A DNA stretch of 64,000 bases from Prevotella sp. tc2-28 (GTDB lineage: Bacteria; Bacteroidota; Bacteroidia; Bacteroidales; Bacteroidaceae). The stretch's first letter is position 1. Every line of letters begins with the position of its first letter. The position numbers and the translations under genes are program-made. Below are positions 41,880-51,099 of the stretch, piece after piece. Location: positions 62,001 through 126,000 of the forward strand of contig NZ_FNRE01000009.1 of assembly GCF_900107705.1 (NCBI RefSeq), given 5' to 3'. The notes below the pieces were generated by a model. That model was not told where the DNA came from and made no database searches. It saw nothing but the letters and a program-made list of their open reading frames with translations.

Positions 41880-43022
41880 ATGAAGAAATATGTTATCATG
41901 GCACTGGCCCTGCTGGGCATGGCTTCGTGCAGCGAAAAGAAATTTCACGTAGAGGGAAACATCACCGAGGCACAAGACTCCGTGCTCTATCTGGAGAACG
42001 TCGGCATCAGCGAAATCACACCTGTCGACTCCGTCAAGCTCAGTGCCGACGGCAGCTTCTCGTTCAGCGGCGAGGCTACGGAGGCTCCCGAGTTCTACCG
42101 ACTGCGCATCAGCGACCAGATTATCAACGTCGCCATCGACTCTACCGAGACGGTGACCGTCAAGGCTGCCTATCCGCAGATGGCCACGCAATACGAGGTC
42201 AGCGGTTCCGACAACTGTCAGAAAATCAAGGAGCTCGCCCTCAAGCAGATGGACCTCCAGCGCCGTGCCATCCTTGTCAGCAACAACGAGCAGCTCACCG
42301 TCGACCAGTCGAACGACAGCATCCTCAACATGATTCAGCAATACAAGGACGAGGTCAAGAAGCAGTATATCTTCCCGGCTCCCGACAAGTCGTATGCCTA
42401 TTTCGCGCTCTTCCAGACGCTGGGCAACATGCTGCTCTTCAATCCACGCACCAACAAGGACGATATCAAGGTGTATGCCGCCGTCGCCACCAGCTGGGAC
42501 ACCTACTACCCCAACGCCGAGCGCGGTGCCAACCTGCACAACATCGCCATCGAGGGCATGAAGAACGTGCGCATCAGCGAGGCTAACAGCGCCCGCACCA
42601 TCGATGCCAGCAAGATTCAGGCTGCCGGACTCATCGACATTGCGCTGAACGACAACAAGGGACAGCTGCGCCACCTGAACCAGCTGACCGGCAAGGTCGT
42701 GCTGCTCGACTTCCACGTCTTTGCCACCAACGAGTCGCCCGCCCGCATCCTCTTGCTACGCGAGCTCTACAACAAATACCACGATCAGGGCTTTGAGATC
42801 TATCAGGTCAGCCTCGACCCCGACGAGCACTTCTGGAAGCAGCAGACGGCTGCCCTCCCGTGGATCAACGTTCGCGAGGACCAGGGCCTCAACTCGTCCA
42901 TCCTTAATCTCTACAACGTGCAGAGCGTGCCCGAGTTCTTCCTCATCGACCGTGGAAACAACCTCGTAGGTCGCTCACAGACCATCAAAGACATAGAGCA
43001 GGCTATTAAAAACCTGCTCTAA
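41880..43022 (+). CDS. TlpA/AhpC-like lipoprotein with DUF4369 domain, cysteines lost
   Basis: 380 residues, lipobox GMASC (Cys17). The N-terminal DUF4369-type beta domain (KKFHVEGNITEAQDSVLYLE) covers about 20-115, then a helical linker. A C-terminal thioredoxin-like domain runs from about 245. Where thioredoxins read FWAxWCxPC, this one has LDFHVFATNESPARILLLRE, so both active-site cysteines are missing, while the cis-Pro segment QSVPEFFLIDRG is kept. It should not be a disulfide reductase; binding or structural use is likely. Predicted outer-membrane anchored. Confidence 0.88.
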   Translation: MKKYVIMALALLGMASCSEKKFHVEGNITEAQDSVLYLENVGISEITPVDSVKLSADGSFSFSGEATEAPEFYRLRISDQIINVAIDSTETVTVKAAYPQMATQYEVSGSDNCQKIKELALKQMDLQRRAILVSNNEQLTVDQSNDSILNMIQQYKDEVKKQYIFPAPDKSYAYFALFQTLGNMLLFNPRTNKDDIKVYAAVATSWDTYYPNAERGANLHNIAIEGMKNVRISEANSARTIDASKIQAAGLIDIALNDNKGQLRHLNQLTGKVVLLDFHVFATNESPARILLLRELYNKYHDQGFEIYQVSLDPDEHFWKQQTAALPWINVREDQGLNSSILNLYNVQSVPEFFLIDRGNNLVGRSQTIKDIEQAIKNLL

Positions 43023-43048
43023 GCCAAAACCTCTCACCTCTAAAGTAC

Positions 43049-43864
43049 TTAGAAACTTCCGAGCCACGCTTTCAGCTCCATCATCATCTCCAGATGACTG
43101 GGGAACGACTGGCGGATGCCGAAGCCGTGGCCTCCTTCCGGGTAGATGTGCATAGTCGCAGGCACCTTGTTGTTGCGCATCTCCTCATAATAGCTCAGAC
43201 TGTTGGCTGGAGGCACCGAGCGGTCGTCGCCGGCCAGTGCGATAAAGGCTCGCGGCGTGTGTTTGCTGACACGCTGCTCATTGCTATATTCATTCACCTC
43301 CTTCCGCTTAGGCTTCTTGCCCAGCAGATTCTCGCGTGAGCCCTGATGGGTGGTGCCCTGCTCCATCGAGATGACCGGATAGAACAGTATCTGGAAATTC
43401 GCCGCAGCATCGCCCGACGAGTGGGTAGCCAGCGTCGAGGCCAGATGACCGCCTGCCGAGAATCCCATGATGCCCACGTCCTTCTTGTTGATATGCCACT
43501 CGTCAGCATGTCCGCGCACCACCTTCATCGCCTTCTCCGCATCCTCCAGGGGCACCTGGTAGTGGCCATGGGGCATACGGTATTTCAACACGATGAGCGC
43601 AATGCCCTGCCCGTTGAAGAACGGAGCCCAGTCGTGACCTTCATGCTGCATCGCCAGATGCTGGTAGCCGCCGCCCGGACAGCACACCACCGCCCGTCCC
43701 GTAGCCTTCTTGCTGTCGGGCAAGTACACCCATATCTTAGCCTGGTCTTCCGGGTCGCCACTGCTCACACGTGGACCGTCGGGCCACAAATTCATCTCTA
43801 TCGGCTTCTGTGCGTTAGCCGCTGTTGCCACTAACATCATTGCAAAAATAAGTAATTGTCTCAT
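43049..43864 (-). CDS. Secreted alpha/beta-hydrolase (carbohydrate esterase-like)
   Basis: 271 residues with signal peptide (1-18, ANAQ). The fold is that of the acetyl-esterase/BD-FAE group: oxyanion motif CCPGGGYQHLA (HGG-like) near residue 62, nucleophile elbow GFSAGGH near 135 (Ser), then AGDDRSVPPANS holding the Asp and GGHGFGIR with the His. Bacteroidetes homologues often release acetyl or feruloyl groups from plant polysaccharides; the substrate here is not shown. Monocistronic, convergent with the upstream lipoprotein gene. Confidence 0.88.
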   Translation of the reverse strand: MRQLLIFAMMLVATAANAQKPIEMNLWPDGPRVSSGDPEDQAKIWVYLPDSKKATGRAVVCCPGGGYQHLAMQHEGHDWAPFFNGQGIALIVLKYRMPHGHYQVPLEDAEKAMKVVRGHADEWHINKKDVGIMGFSAGGHLASTLATHSSGDAAANFQILFYPVISMEQGTTHQGSRENLLGKKPKRKEVNEYSNEQRVSKHTPRAFIALAGDDRSVPPANSLSYYEEMRNNKVPATMHIYPEGGHGFGIRQSFPSHLEMMMELKAWLGSF

Positions 43865-43883
43865 ATCATCTGGTTTTCTGATT

Positions 43884-43892
43884 GCAAAGATA
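43884..43892 (-). promoter_or_regulatory. Promoter of the esterase gene
   Basis: Minus-strand TATCTTTGC, 20 bases before the ATG at 43864. Confidence 0.6.
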
Positions 43893-43965
43893 CTGTTTTT
43901 CTTCCTATTTCACAAAGAGAAAAGAAAAAATCAGTCAATTAATTGGAAATGCCCCAAAAATTTAC

Positions 43966-43974
43966 TATCTTTGC
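43966..43974 (+). promoter_or_regulatory. Orphan promoter before a repeat block
   Basis: TATCTTTGC on the plus strand; no protein frame follows until 44299, which has its own promoter. The transcript would carry the 44028-44073 hairpin and the 22-bp repeats. Confidence 0.45.
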
Positions 43975-44027
43975 AGTCTTCAATGTATCTTGAATACAGA
44001 AGATACAACAAATACAGTATTTCCCAA

Positions 44028-44073
44028 AGGTATTCTCACGCGTACCGCGCACGCGGTACGCGTGAAAATACCT
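44028..44073. repeat. Long perfect palindrome
   Basis: CACGCGTACCGCG (44037-44049) pairs with CGCGGTACGCGTG (44052-44064), extended by T-A at 44036/44065 and AGGTATT (44028-44034) with AATACCT (44067-44073); one C-A mismatch. No T-run follows, so it is not a simple terminator. Confidence 0.9.
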
Positions 44074-44119
44074 ATATTACACTATATAAACTGTATTACT
44101 GTATAAAACTTATATGACT

Positions 44120-44198
44120 ATTAATAGTACAAATTGCAGCCATTAATACTTGCAATTGCTAGAATTAATAGTAACAATTGCTACCATTAATACCTATC
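44120..44198 (+). repeat. 22-bp tandem repeat, three units and a partial
   Basis: Units at 44120-44141, 44142-44163 and 44164-44185, each starting ATTAATA and containing CAATTGC or a variant; a fourth partial unit starts at 44186. Same period as the array at 21152-21217. Confidence 0.9.
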
Positions 44199-44261
44199 AT
44201 CAACCATATCCACCCTCGACTGTTTTTTTCTGTTTTATTTTCTTTTTCGCCAGACTTTTAT

Positions 44262-44270
44262 TAATTTTGC
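44262..44270 (+). promoter_or_regulatory. Promoter of the sialate O-acetylesterase gene
   Basis: TAATTTTGC, 28 bases before the ATG at 44299. Confidence 0.6.
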
Positions 44271-44298
44271 ACCATTGTTTAGAAATAAAACTACTAAC

Positions 44299-45753
44299 AT
44301 GAACAAGAGAATAGCATTGATGGCTGCACTGGCAGCAATGGTGATGGGCGGTCAAGCCAAGGTGAAGCTGCCCCACCTGGTAAGTGACAACATGGTAATC
44401 CAACAGCAGACGGACGTGCGCCTGTGGGGATGGGCCAAGGCGGGCAGCAAGGTGGTAGCCACCACGTCATGGTCGAAAGAGAAGGCTGAGGCAAAAGCCG
44501 ACAAGCAAGGACGATGGCTGCTGACGGTGAAGTCGCCCAAGGCGAGCTACGAGCCGCTGAGCATCACCTTCGACGACGGTGACGGCAAGGTGACTATCAA
44601 TAATGTGCTCGCGGGCGAGGTGTGGGTATGTGCCGGACAGTCGAACATGGAAATGCCCGTCAAGGGCTTCGGCAACTGTCCCGTGCTGAACTACAACAAG
44701 GAGGTTATCAATGCCGCCGGCAAGCGCCAGGTGCGCTCAGCCAAGATACCCAGCATCATGCGCATGACACCACAGGAGGATGCTGACACACAGTGGCGCG
44801 AGTGTTCGCCACAGACCGTCGCAGAGTTCTCCGCAACAGGGTATTTCTTTGCCAAAATGGTCAACAAAGCGCTCGACATCCCCATCGGACTCATTGAAGC
44901 CAACAAGGGCGGCACGCGCGTGGAGAGCTGGCTGACCAAGGAGAACCTGAAGAAATACACGCAGGAGCCTACCGACTCGATGGGCATCGTGAACTTCAAG
45001 AAAGAATGGGACTACCATCGCGCACTGGTGTGGGGCAACGGCACGTTCAACCCCATCCTGAACTACACCGTGAAGGGCATCCTGTTCTACCAAGGCTGCT
45101 CGAACGTGGGAGACCCCGGCAACCAATACTCCGAGCGACTGAAACTGCTGGTGGAACAGTGGCGCGCGCAGTTCAAACTGGGCGAGATACCCTTCTACTT
45201 CGTACAGATAGCCCCCTTCGACAGCGGTGACAAGCAGGGCACATGGAACGCCCTGCTGCAGGAACAGCAGTTCCGCGCCTCGCAGATTATTCCCAACAGC
45301 GGACTGGTCTGCACCAACGATGCCGTCTATCCCTATGAGGGCACACAGATTCACCCTGCCCAGAAGCAGAAGGTGGGTGAGCGACTGGCCTTCCTGGCGC
45401 TGAACAAGACCTACGGCATGCAGTCCGTTATCTGCGAGAGTCCATCGTACAAGGACATGCAGGTCAAGGGCGACACCGCGATGATTCACCTCAACAACGA
45501 ATGCGGAGCCATCAGCCGATTCGAAGACATCAAGGGCTTCGAACTGGCAGGTGCCGACCACGTGTTCCATCCTGCCAAGGCTAGCCATTTCTGGCAGCCG
45601 GGCGGCGGCTACTGGGATGAGTGTATCGTCATCAAGAGCGATGCCGTGAAAGAGCCCGTTGCCGTGCGCTATTGTTTCCGCAACTGGCAGCTGGGCAACC
45701 TTGCCAACGCCGGCGGACTACCCCTATTCCCCTTCAGAACAGACAACTGGTAA
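44299..45753 (+). CDS. Sialate O-acetylesterase (SASA, SGNH hydrolase)
   Basis: 484 residues from ATG 44299 (MNKRIALMAALAAMVMGGQA signal peptide); a frame start at 44275 would lie too near the promoter. N-terminal beta-domain KLPHLVSDNMVIQQQTDVRL, then the SGNH catalytic domain: GEVWVCAGQSNMEMPV (Ser115), LIEANKGGTRVESWL, ILFYQGCSNVGDPG, and the C-terminal IHPAQKQKVGERLA carrying the His. Removes O-acetyl groups from sialic acid or from plant/host glycans; substrate not shown. Its stop overlaps the NUDIX start (TAATG). Confidence 0.9.
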   Translation: MNKRIALMAALAAMVMGGQAKVKLPHLVSDNMVIQQQTDVRLWGWAKAGSKVVATTSWSKEKAEAKADKQGRWLLTVKSPKASYEPLSITFDDGDGKVTINNVLAGEVWVCAGQSNMEMPVKGFGNCPVLNYNKEVINAAGKRQVRSAKIPSIMRMTPQEDADTQWRECSPQTVAEFSATGYFFAKMVNKALDIPIGLIEANKGGTRVESWLTKENLKKYTQEPTDSMGIVNFKKEWDYHRALVWGNGTFNPILNYTVKGILFYQGCSNVGDPGNQYSERLKLLVEQWRAQFKLGEIPFYFVQIAPFDSGDKQGTWNALLQEQQFRASQIIPNSGLVCTNDAVYPYEGTQIHPAQKQKVGERLAFLALNKTYGMQSVICESPSYKDMQVKGDTAMIHLNNECGAISRFEDIKGFELAGADHVFHPAKASHFWQPGGGYWDECIVIKSDAVKEPVAVRYCFRNWQLGNLANAGGLPLFPFRTDNW

Positions 45754-46286
45754 TGGAACATCCCTTAGAGAAATTCAAATACTGTCCCGTCTGTGGCAGT
45801 CGGCATTTCGTGGTCAACAACTTCAAGAGCAAGCATTGCCAGGACTGCGGATTCACCTACTATGCCAATCCGTGCTCTGCCACGGCAGCCTTTATCGTGA
45901 ATGACAACGATGAGATGCTGGTGGTGCGCAGGGCAAAAGAGCCTGCCAAGGGAACACTCGACCTCCCAGGCGGGTTCTGCGACATGGGCGAAACCGTGGA
46001 ACAGGGCATGATACGCGAAATCAAGGAAGAGACAGGACTGGACGTGACGGACATCCAGTACCTGTTCTCGTCACCCAACGTCTACGTGTATAGTGGCATG
46101 GGGGTCCACACCCTCGACATGGACTACCTGGTGCGCGTCCACGGCGACCATATCCCCGTCACCGCGGAAGACGATGCCGCAGAGGCCATGTGGATACCCA
46201 TCAACGAGGTAAATCCCGCCGAATTCGGGCTGACCAGCATCCGCAATGCCGTCATCAGATTCCTTCGCGAAAAGTTAAGAAAATAA
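45753..46286 (+). CDS. NUDIX hydrolase with zinc ribbon
   Basis: 177 residues from the ATG overlapping the upstream stop. A zinc-ribbon head with CPVCG (Cys11, Cys14) and CQDCG (Cys29, Cys32) as in NudC-type and related enzymes, then the NUDIX domain with the box GGFCDMGETVEQGMIREIKE then ETGLD near residue 70-92 (GX5EX7REUXEEXGU). Hydrolyses a nucleoside diphosphate-X compound; the substrate is not evident. The neighbouring esterase gene is co-transcribed, but a functional link is not obvious. Confidence 0.92.
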   Translation: MEHPLEKFKYCPVCGSRHFVVNNFKSKHCQDCGFTYYANPCSATAAFIVNDNDEMLVVRRAKEPAKGTLDLPGGFCDMGETVEQGMIREIKEETGLDVTDIQYLFSSPNVYVYSGMGVHTLDMDYLVRVHGDHIPVTAEDDAAEAMWIPINEVNPAEFGLTSIRNAVIRFLREKLRK

Positions 46287-46327
46287 AAAAACCACTATAT
46301 ATATAAGGTGTAACCAAATCTTTTGCC

Positions 46328-46336
46328 TACTTTTGC
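46328..46336 (+). promoter_or_regulatory. Promoter of the topA operon
   Basis: TACTTTTGC, 31 bases before the topA ATG at 46368. Confidence 0.6.
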
Positions 46337-46367
46337 AGCCCGTAATGAAATAAAAGTATAACGAGAT

Positions 46368-48677
46368 ATGCAAAAGAACTTAGTGATAGTAGAGTCTCCT
46401 GCCAAGGCAAAGACCATTGAGAAATTCCTGGGCAGCGATTATAAGGTAATGTCAAGCTACGGCCATATCCGCGACTTGAAAAAGAAGGAGATGAGCATTG
46501 ACACCAACACGCTCAAACCTGAATACGAGATCCCTGAAGAGAAAGAAAAACTGGTCAAGGACCTGAAGTCCAACGCTGAAAAGGCAGAGAAAGTATGGCT
46601 CGCATCCGATGAGGACCGCGAGGGAGAAGCCATCTCATGGCACTTGTGTGAAGTACTGGGACTGGACGAGAAGAAGACCAACCGTATCGTATTCCACGAG
46701 ATCACCAAACCCGCTATCCTGAAAGCTATCGAAACACCACGCCACCTGGACATGAATCTGGTAAACGCCCAGCAGGCTCGCCGCGTGCTCGACCGTCTGG
46801 TAGGTTTCAAACTGTCGCCCGTCCTGTGGCGCAAGGTGAAGCCCGCCCTCTCAGCAGGTCGCGTACAGAGCGTCGCCGTCCGTCTGATTGTAGAGCGTGA
46901 GCGTGAAATACAAGAGTTCAACAGCGAGCCATATTATAGTGTCAGCGGTACCTTTGCCATCGCTAATGCTGACGGTTCACAAACTGAGGTAAAGGCCACA
47001 CTCGCCCAGCGACTGAAGACCCATGAAGAGGTGCAGAAGTTCCTGGAACAGTGCATCGACGCCACCTATACCGTCGAGTCTGTAAGCAACAAGCCGCTAA
47101 AACGCACTCCCGCACCTCCCTTCACCACGTCTACCTTGCAACAGGAAGCTGCTCGCAAACTGGGCTTCACCGTATCACAGACCATGATGGTTGCCCAACA
47201 CCTGTATGAGCACGGACAGATTACCTATATGCGTACGGACTCCGTCAACCTCTCTGCCCTGTGTATCAATGCCAGCAAGGATGAGATTGTCAAGCTCTAT
47301 GGCGAGGAATATAGCAAGGTGCGCCAGTACCACACCAGTTCAAAGGGTGCCCAGGAGGCTCACGAGGCTATCCGTCCCACCTATATGGATCGTACCGAGA
47401 TAGAGGGAACGGCTCAGGAGCGTAAGCTCTACGACCTCATCTGGAAGCGCACCATAGCCAGTCAGATGGCTGATGCTGAGATTCAGAAGACTACTGTCAA
47501 CATTGCTGTCAGCGGCAGCGATGAGCAGTTTGTCGCTCAGGGTGAAGTAGTCAAATTCGACGGTTTCATCAAAGTATACCGCGAGTCCGTTGACGATGAG
47601 GAACAGCTGGAAGAAGAAAGCCACATCCTGCCTCCATTGAAGAAAGGCATGGAACTGACACGTCGCGAGATACAGGCAACAGAGCGATTCAGCCAAGGCC
47701 CGCTACGCTATACGGAAGCTTCGCTAGTACATAAACTGGAGGAACTCGGTATCGGCCGACCCTCTACCTACGCTCCTACCATCTCGACCATCCAGCAACG
47801 TGAATACGTTCACAAGGGTGACAAGAAAGGTGAGGAGAGAATCTACACCATCGACACGCTGAAAGGCAAGCAGATCAAGCAGACGCAGCGCAAGGAGATG
47901 GCGGGTTCCGACAAGGGTAAGCTGCTGCCTACCGACATCGGCATCGTTGTCAACGACTTCCTGATGAAGTCATTCCCCACCATCATGGACTACAACTTCA
48001 CCGCCAAGGTAGAGCAGGACTTCGATAAAATTGCGGAAGGCGACGAGGAATGGACCGATATGATGAAGAACTTCTACAAGACCTTCGAACCCATCGTAGA
48101 GAAGACTATGAACTCCCGCCAGGAGCGCAAGGCCGGTGAGCGCCAATTAGGCAAAGATCCCAAGAGCGGTAAGCCCGTCTTCGTCAAGATAGGCCGCTTC
48201 GGTCCCGTCGTCCAGATTGGCAGTGCAGAGGACATTGACAAGCCCCTGTTTGCCCAACTGCCCAGCGACAAGAGCATGGAGACCTTAACCCTGGAAGAGG
48301 CGCTGGAACTGTTTAAGTTGCCCCGTACAGTAGGTGATTTCGAAGGTGCTCCCGTCGTTATCGGTGCCGGACGCTTCGGTCCTTATATTCTCCATAAGAA
48401 GAAGTACACATCCCTGCCCAAAGGCGCTGACCCCATGACCGTCACACTCGACGAGGCTATCCGCCTGATTAATGAGAAGCGTCTCCAGGAGAACCAGAAA
48501 CACATGAAGACCTTCCCGGAAGACATGAAACTGGAAGTGCTCAATGGTCGCTACGGTCCCTATCTGGCTTACGACGGCAAGAACTACCGAATGCCAAAGG
48601 CCTTGCATAGTCGTGCAGCAGAACTGACCTATGACGAGTGTATGGAAATTATAGAAAAGCAAAACAGCAAATCATAA
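46368..48677 (+). CDS. topA: DNA topoisomerase I (type IA)
   Basis: 769 residues. Relaxes negative supercoils. Toprim domain with IVESPAKAKTIEKFLG at the start and LASDEDREGEAISWHL near residue 75; active-site Tyr in GQITYMRTDSVNLS near 285; GRVQSVAVRLIVERERE near 165. The C-terminus has three copies of the GRxGPx repeat (KIGRFGPVVQIG, GAGRFGPYILHKKKY, GRYGPYLAYDGKNYRM) instead of Cys4 zinc fingers, typical of Bacteroidetes enzymes. First of a long operon; its stop overlaps the aroK start. Confidence 0.97.
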   Translation: MQKNLVIVESPAKAKTIEKFLGSDYKVMSSYGHIRDLKKKEMSIDTNTLKPEYEIPEEKEKLVKDLKSNAEKAEKVWLASDEDREGEAISWHLCEVLGLDEKKTNRIVFHEITKPAILKAIETPRHLDMNLVNAQQARRVLDRLVGFKLSPVLWRKVKPALSAGRVQSVAVRLIVEREREIQEFNSEPYYSVSGTFAIANADGSQTEVKATLAQRLKTHEEVQKFLEQCIDATYTVESVSNKPLKRTPAPPFTTSTLQQEAARKLGFTVSQTMMVAQHLYEHGQITYMRTDSVNLSALCINASKDEIVKLYGEEYSKVRQYHTSSKGAQEAHEAIRPTYMDRTEIEGTAQERKLYDLIWKRTIASQMADAEIQKTTVNIAVSGSDEQFVAQGEVVKFDGFIKVYRESVDDEEQLEEESHILPPLKKGMELTRREIQATERFSQGPLRYTEASLVHKLEELGIGRPSTYAPTISTIQQREYVHKGDKKGEERIYTIDTLKGKQIKQTQRKEMAGSDKGKLLPTDIGIVVNDFLMKSFPTIMDYNFTAKVEQDFDKIAEGDEEWTDMMKNFYKTFEPIVEKTMNSRQERKAGERQLGKDPKSGKPVFVKIGRFGPVVQIGSAEDIDKPLFAQLPSDKSMETLTLEEALELFKLPRTVGDFEGAPVVIGAGRFGPYILHKKKYTSLPKGADPMTVTLDEAIRLINEKRLQENQKHMKTFPEDMKLEVLNGRYGPYLAYDGKNYRMPKALHSRAAELTYDECMEIIEKQNSKS

Positions 48678-49204
48678 TGCGACGCATCATCCTCATCGGA
48701 TACATGGGGTCAGGAAAGACCACCATCGGCAAGGCACTCTCCAAAGAGACCGGCATGATGTTCTATGACATGGACTGGTACATTGAGAGCCGTATGCGAA
48801 AGACTGTGTCCCAGATCTTCGCAGAGAAAGGCGAGGAAGGCTTCCGTAAAATCGAATACAACATGTTGCACGAAGTGGCAGAATTTGAAAACGTCATCAT
48901 CAGCTGCGGAGGCGGAACACCTTGTTTCTTTGACAATATGGACTACCTGAACCAACAAGGTGACGTGGTTTACCTGAAAGCCACCCCGGAAGTACTGTAT
49001 AAACACCTGCTGATGGCCAAGGTTGAACGCCCCCTGCTAAAGGACAAGACACCGGAAGAGCTGATTGCCTACATCACGAAGCACCTAAAAGAGCGTGAAC
49101 CGTTCTACACGAAGGCACGCTATTCGCTGGATGTCAGTCTGATGGATGACTATGACAAGATAAAGCTATCTGTACAAAATATACGTGAACTGCTGAAGAT
49201 ATGA
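48677..49204 (+). CDS. aroK: Shikimate kinase
   Basis: 175 residues from the ATG overlapping the topA stop (TAATG). Phosphorylates shikimate in aromatic amino-acid synthesis. P-loop GYMGSGKTTIGKALS (GSGKTT at 11-16), substrate motif MDWYIESRMRKTVSQIFAEK (a variant of DxD), FRKIEYNMLHEV, and IISCGGGTPCF (the GGG shikimate-binding motif). The LID arginine lies in VERPLLKDKTPEEL. Overlaps speA by 4 bases. Confidence 0.94.
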   Translation: MRRIILIGYMGSGKTTIGKALSKETGMMFYDMDWYIESRMRKTVSQIFAEKGEEGFRKIEYNMLHEVAEFENVIISCGGGTPCFFDNMDYLNQQGDVVYLKATPEVLYKHLLMAKVERPLLKDKTPEELIAYITKHLKEREPFYTKARYSLDVSLMDDYDKIKLSVQNIRELLKI

Positions 49205-51093
49205 AGAAATGGACGATTGAGGACTCCAAGGAGCTCTACAACATCAATGGCTGGGGTACCAGCTACTTCGGTATCAATGAACAGGGCAATGTCTTTGTGA
49301 CTCCCTGTAAAGACGGTACACAAATTGACCTACGTGAGGTAATGGACGAACTGTCACTGCGCGATGTCACTTCACCTGTGCTGCTTCGTTTCCCAGACAT
49401 CCTTGACAACCGCATCGAAAAGACGTGGAGCTGCTTCAAGAAAGCCGCCAAGGAATACGAATACAAGGCAGAAAACTACGTGGTTTTCCCTATCAAGGTC
49501 AACCAGATGCAGCCCGTAGTCGAGGAGATCATCTCGCACGGACGCAAGTTCAACCTAGGCATCGAGGCCGGTTCCAAACCAGAGCTACACGCCGTTATCG
49601 CAGTACAGTGCCAGAGCGACAGTATCATCATCTGCAATGGCTATAAGGATCAGTCGTATATTGAACTCGCCCTGTTGGCTCAGAAGATGGGCAAACGCAT
49701 CTTCATCGTCGTTGAGAAACTGAACGAACTCGAGATTATTGCCCGTGAGGCAAAGAAGCTGGGAGTCCGTCCCAATATCGGTATCCGCATCAAGCTGGCC
49801 TCCTCGGGCAGCGGAAAATGGGAAGAAAGCGGTGGCGACGCCAGCAAGTTCGGGCTGACAAGTGCTGAACTGTTGGAGGCACTGGATCTCCTGGACAAAA
49901 AAGATATGCGCGACTGCTTGCGTCTCATCCACTTCCATATCGGCAGCCAGATTACGAAGATACGTCGCATCCAGACTGCCTTGCGCGAAGCGTCACAGTT
50001 CTATGTGCAGCTGCATAAGATGGGCTATAACGTCGACTTTGTTGATTGTGGCGGCGGACTGGGTGTTGACTATGACGGAACACGCTCACCATCGAGTGAG
50101 AGTTCTGTCAACTACAGCATCCAGGAGTATGTCAACGACTGTATCTACACCTTCGTGGATGCCGCCAACAAGAACGGACTGCCCCACCCCAACCTGATTA
50201 CCGAGAGCGGGCGCTCACTGGCTGCCCACCATTCCGTGCTGGTCATCGATGTGCTGGAGACGGCTTCGTTGCCCGAGATGCCGGAGGAGTTTGAGCCCGA
50301 CGAGAACTCACACCAACTGGTAAAAGACCTCTATGAGATATGGGACAACCTAACACCACGCAACGTGCTGGAAGATTGGCACGACGCGGAACAAATCCGT
50401 GAAGAGGTGCTCGACTTGTTTGCTCATGGCATTGTAGACCTGAAGACACGAGCTGAGGTGGAAGCCATGTATTGGAGCGTCTGTCATGAGATTCATGCCC
50501 TTTCCAAGAACCTGAAACACGTGCCGGAAGAGTTGATGAACATCGACAAGTTGCTGGCAGACAAGTATTTCTGCAATTTCTCCCTGTTCCAGTCGCTGCC
50601 TGACTCATGGGCTATCGACCAGGTATTCCCCATCATGCCTATCCAGCGACTGACAGAGCGCCCCACTCGTAATGCCACCATCCAGGACATCACGTGTGAC
50701 TCAGATGGTAAGATAGCCAACTTTGCTACCAACCGCCATAACTCGCACTCACTGCCCGTCCACGCACTAAAGAAGAATGAGAACTATTACCTGGGCGTAT
50801 TCCTCGTTGGTGCCTATCAGGAAATCTTAGGCGACATGCACAACCTGTTTGGAGACACCACAGCCGTCCATATCTCCGTGAAGGATGGCCACTATCACAT
50901 CGACCAGATATTCGACGGTGAAACGGTGGAGGAAGTTTTGGAATACGTGCAATACAATCCCAAGAAACTGGTTCGACAGTTAGAGATATGGGTAGCCAAG
51001 AGTGTCAAGGCAGGCAAGATTACGCTCGAAGAAGGCAAGGAGTTCCTCTCCAACTACCGCTCAGGACTGTATGGTTACACCTATTTGGAGTAA
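49201..51093 (+). CDS. speA: Biosynthetic arginine decarboxylase
   Basis: 630 residues. PLP-dependent decarboxylase making agmatine from arginine for polyamine synthesis. The PLP lysine lies in VFPIKVNQMQPVVEEI near residue 100. Also seen: HGRKFNLGIEAGSKPELHAV, IRIKLASSGSGKWEESGGDA, LIHFHIGSQITKIRRIQTAL and FVDCGGGLGVDYDG, all diagnostic of SpeA, plus the C-terminal ESGRSLAAHHSVLVIDV. Full length. It starts with the aroK overlap ATGA and is followed after 6 bases by the first DUF3857 gene. Confidence 0.97.
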   Translation: MKKWTIEDSKELYNINGWGTSYFGINEQGNVFVTPCKDGTQIDLREVMDELSLRDVTSPVLLRFPDILDNRIEKTWSCFKKAAKEYEYKAENYVVFPIKVNQMQPVVEEIISHGRKFNLGIEAGSKPELHAVIAVQCQSDSIIICNGYKDQSYIELALLAQKMGKRIFIVVEKLNELEIIAREAKKLGVRPNIGIRIKLASSGSGKWEESGGDASKFGLTSAELLEALDLLDKKDMRDCLRLIHFHIGSQITKIRRIQTALREASQFYVQLHKMGYNVDFVDCGGGLGVDYDGTRSPSSESSVNYSIQEYVNDCIYTFVDAANKNGLPHPNLITESGRSLAAHHSVLVIDVLETASLPEMPEEFEPDENSHQLVKDLYEIWDNLTPRNVLEDWHDAEQIREEVLDLFAHGIVDLKTRAEVEAMYWSVCHEIHALSKNLKHVPEELMNIDKLLADKYFCNFSLFQSLPDSWAIDQVFPIMPIQRLTERPTRNATIQDITCDSDGKIANFATNRHNSHSLPVHALKKNENYYLGVFLVGAYQEILGDMHNLFGDTTAVHISVKDGHYHIDQIFDGETVEEVLEYVQYNPKKLVRQLEIWVAKSVKAGKITLEEGKEFLSNYRSGLYGYTYLE

Positions 51094-51099
51094 GCTTAA

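Noticed and set aside
41807..42586. Long plus-strand frame overlapping the TlpA-like gene
   Set aside because: Out of frame with a lipoprotein that has signal peptide, DUF4369 and thioredoxin-fold regions; Arg/Gln/His-rich as expected of a frame shadow.
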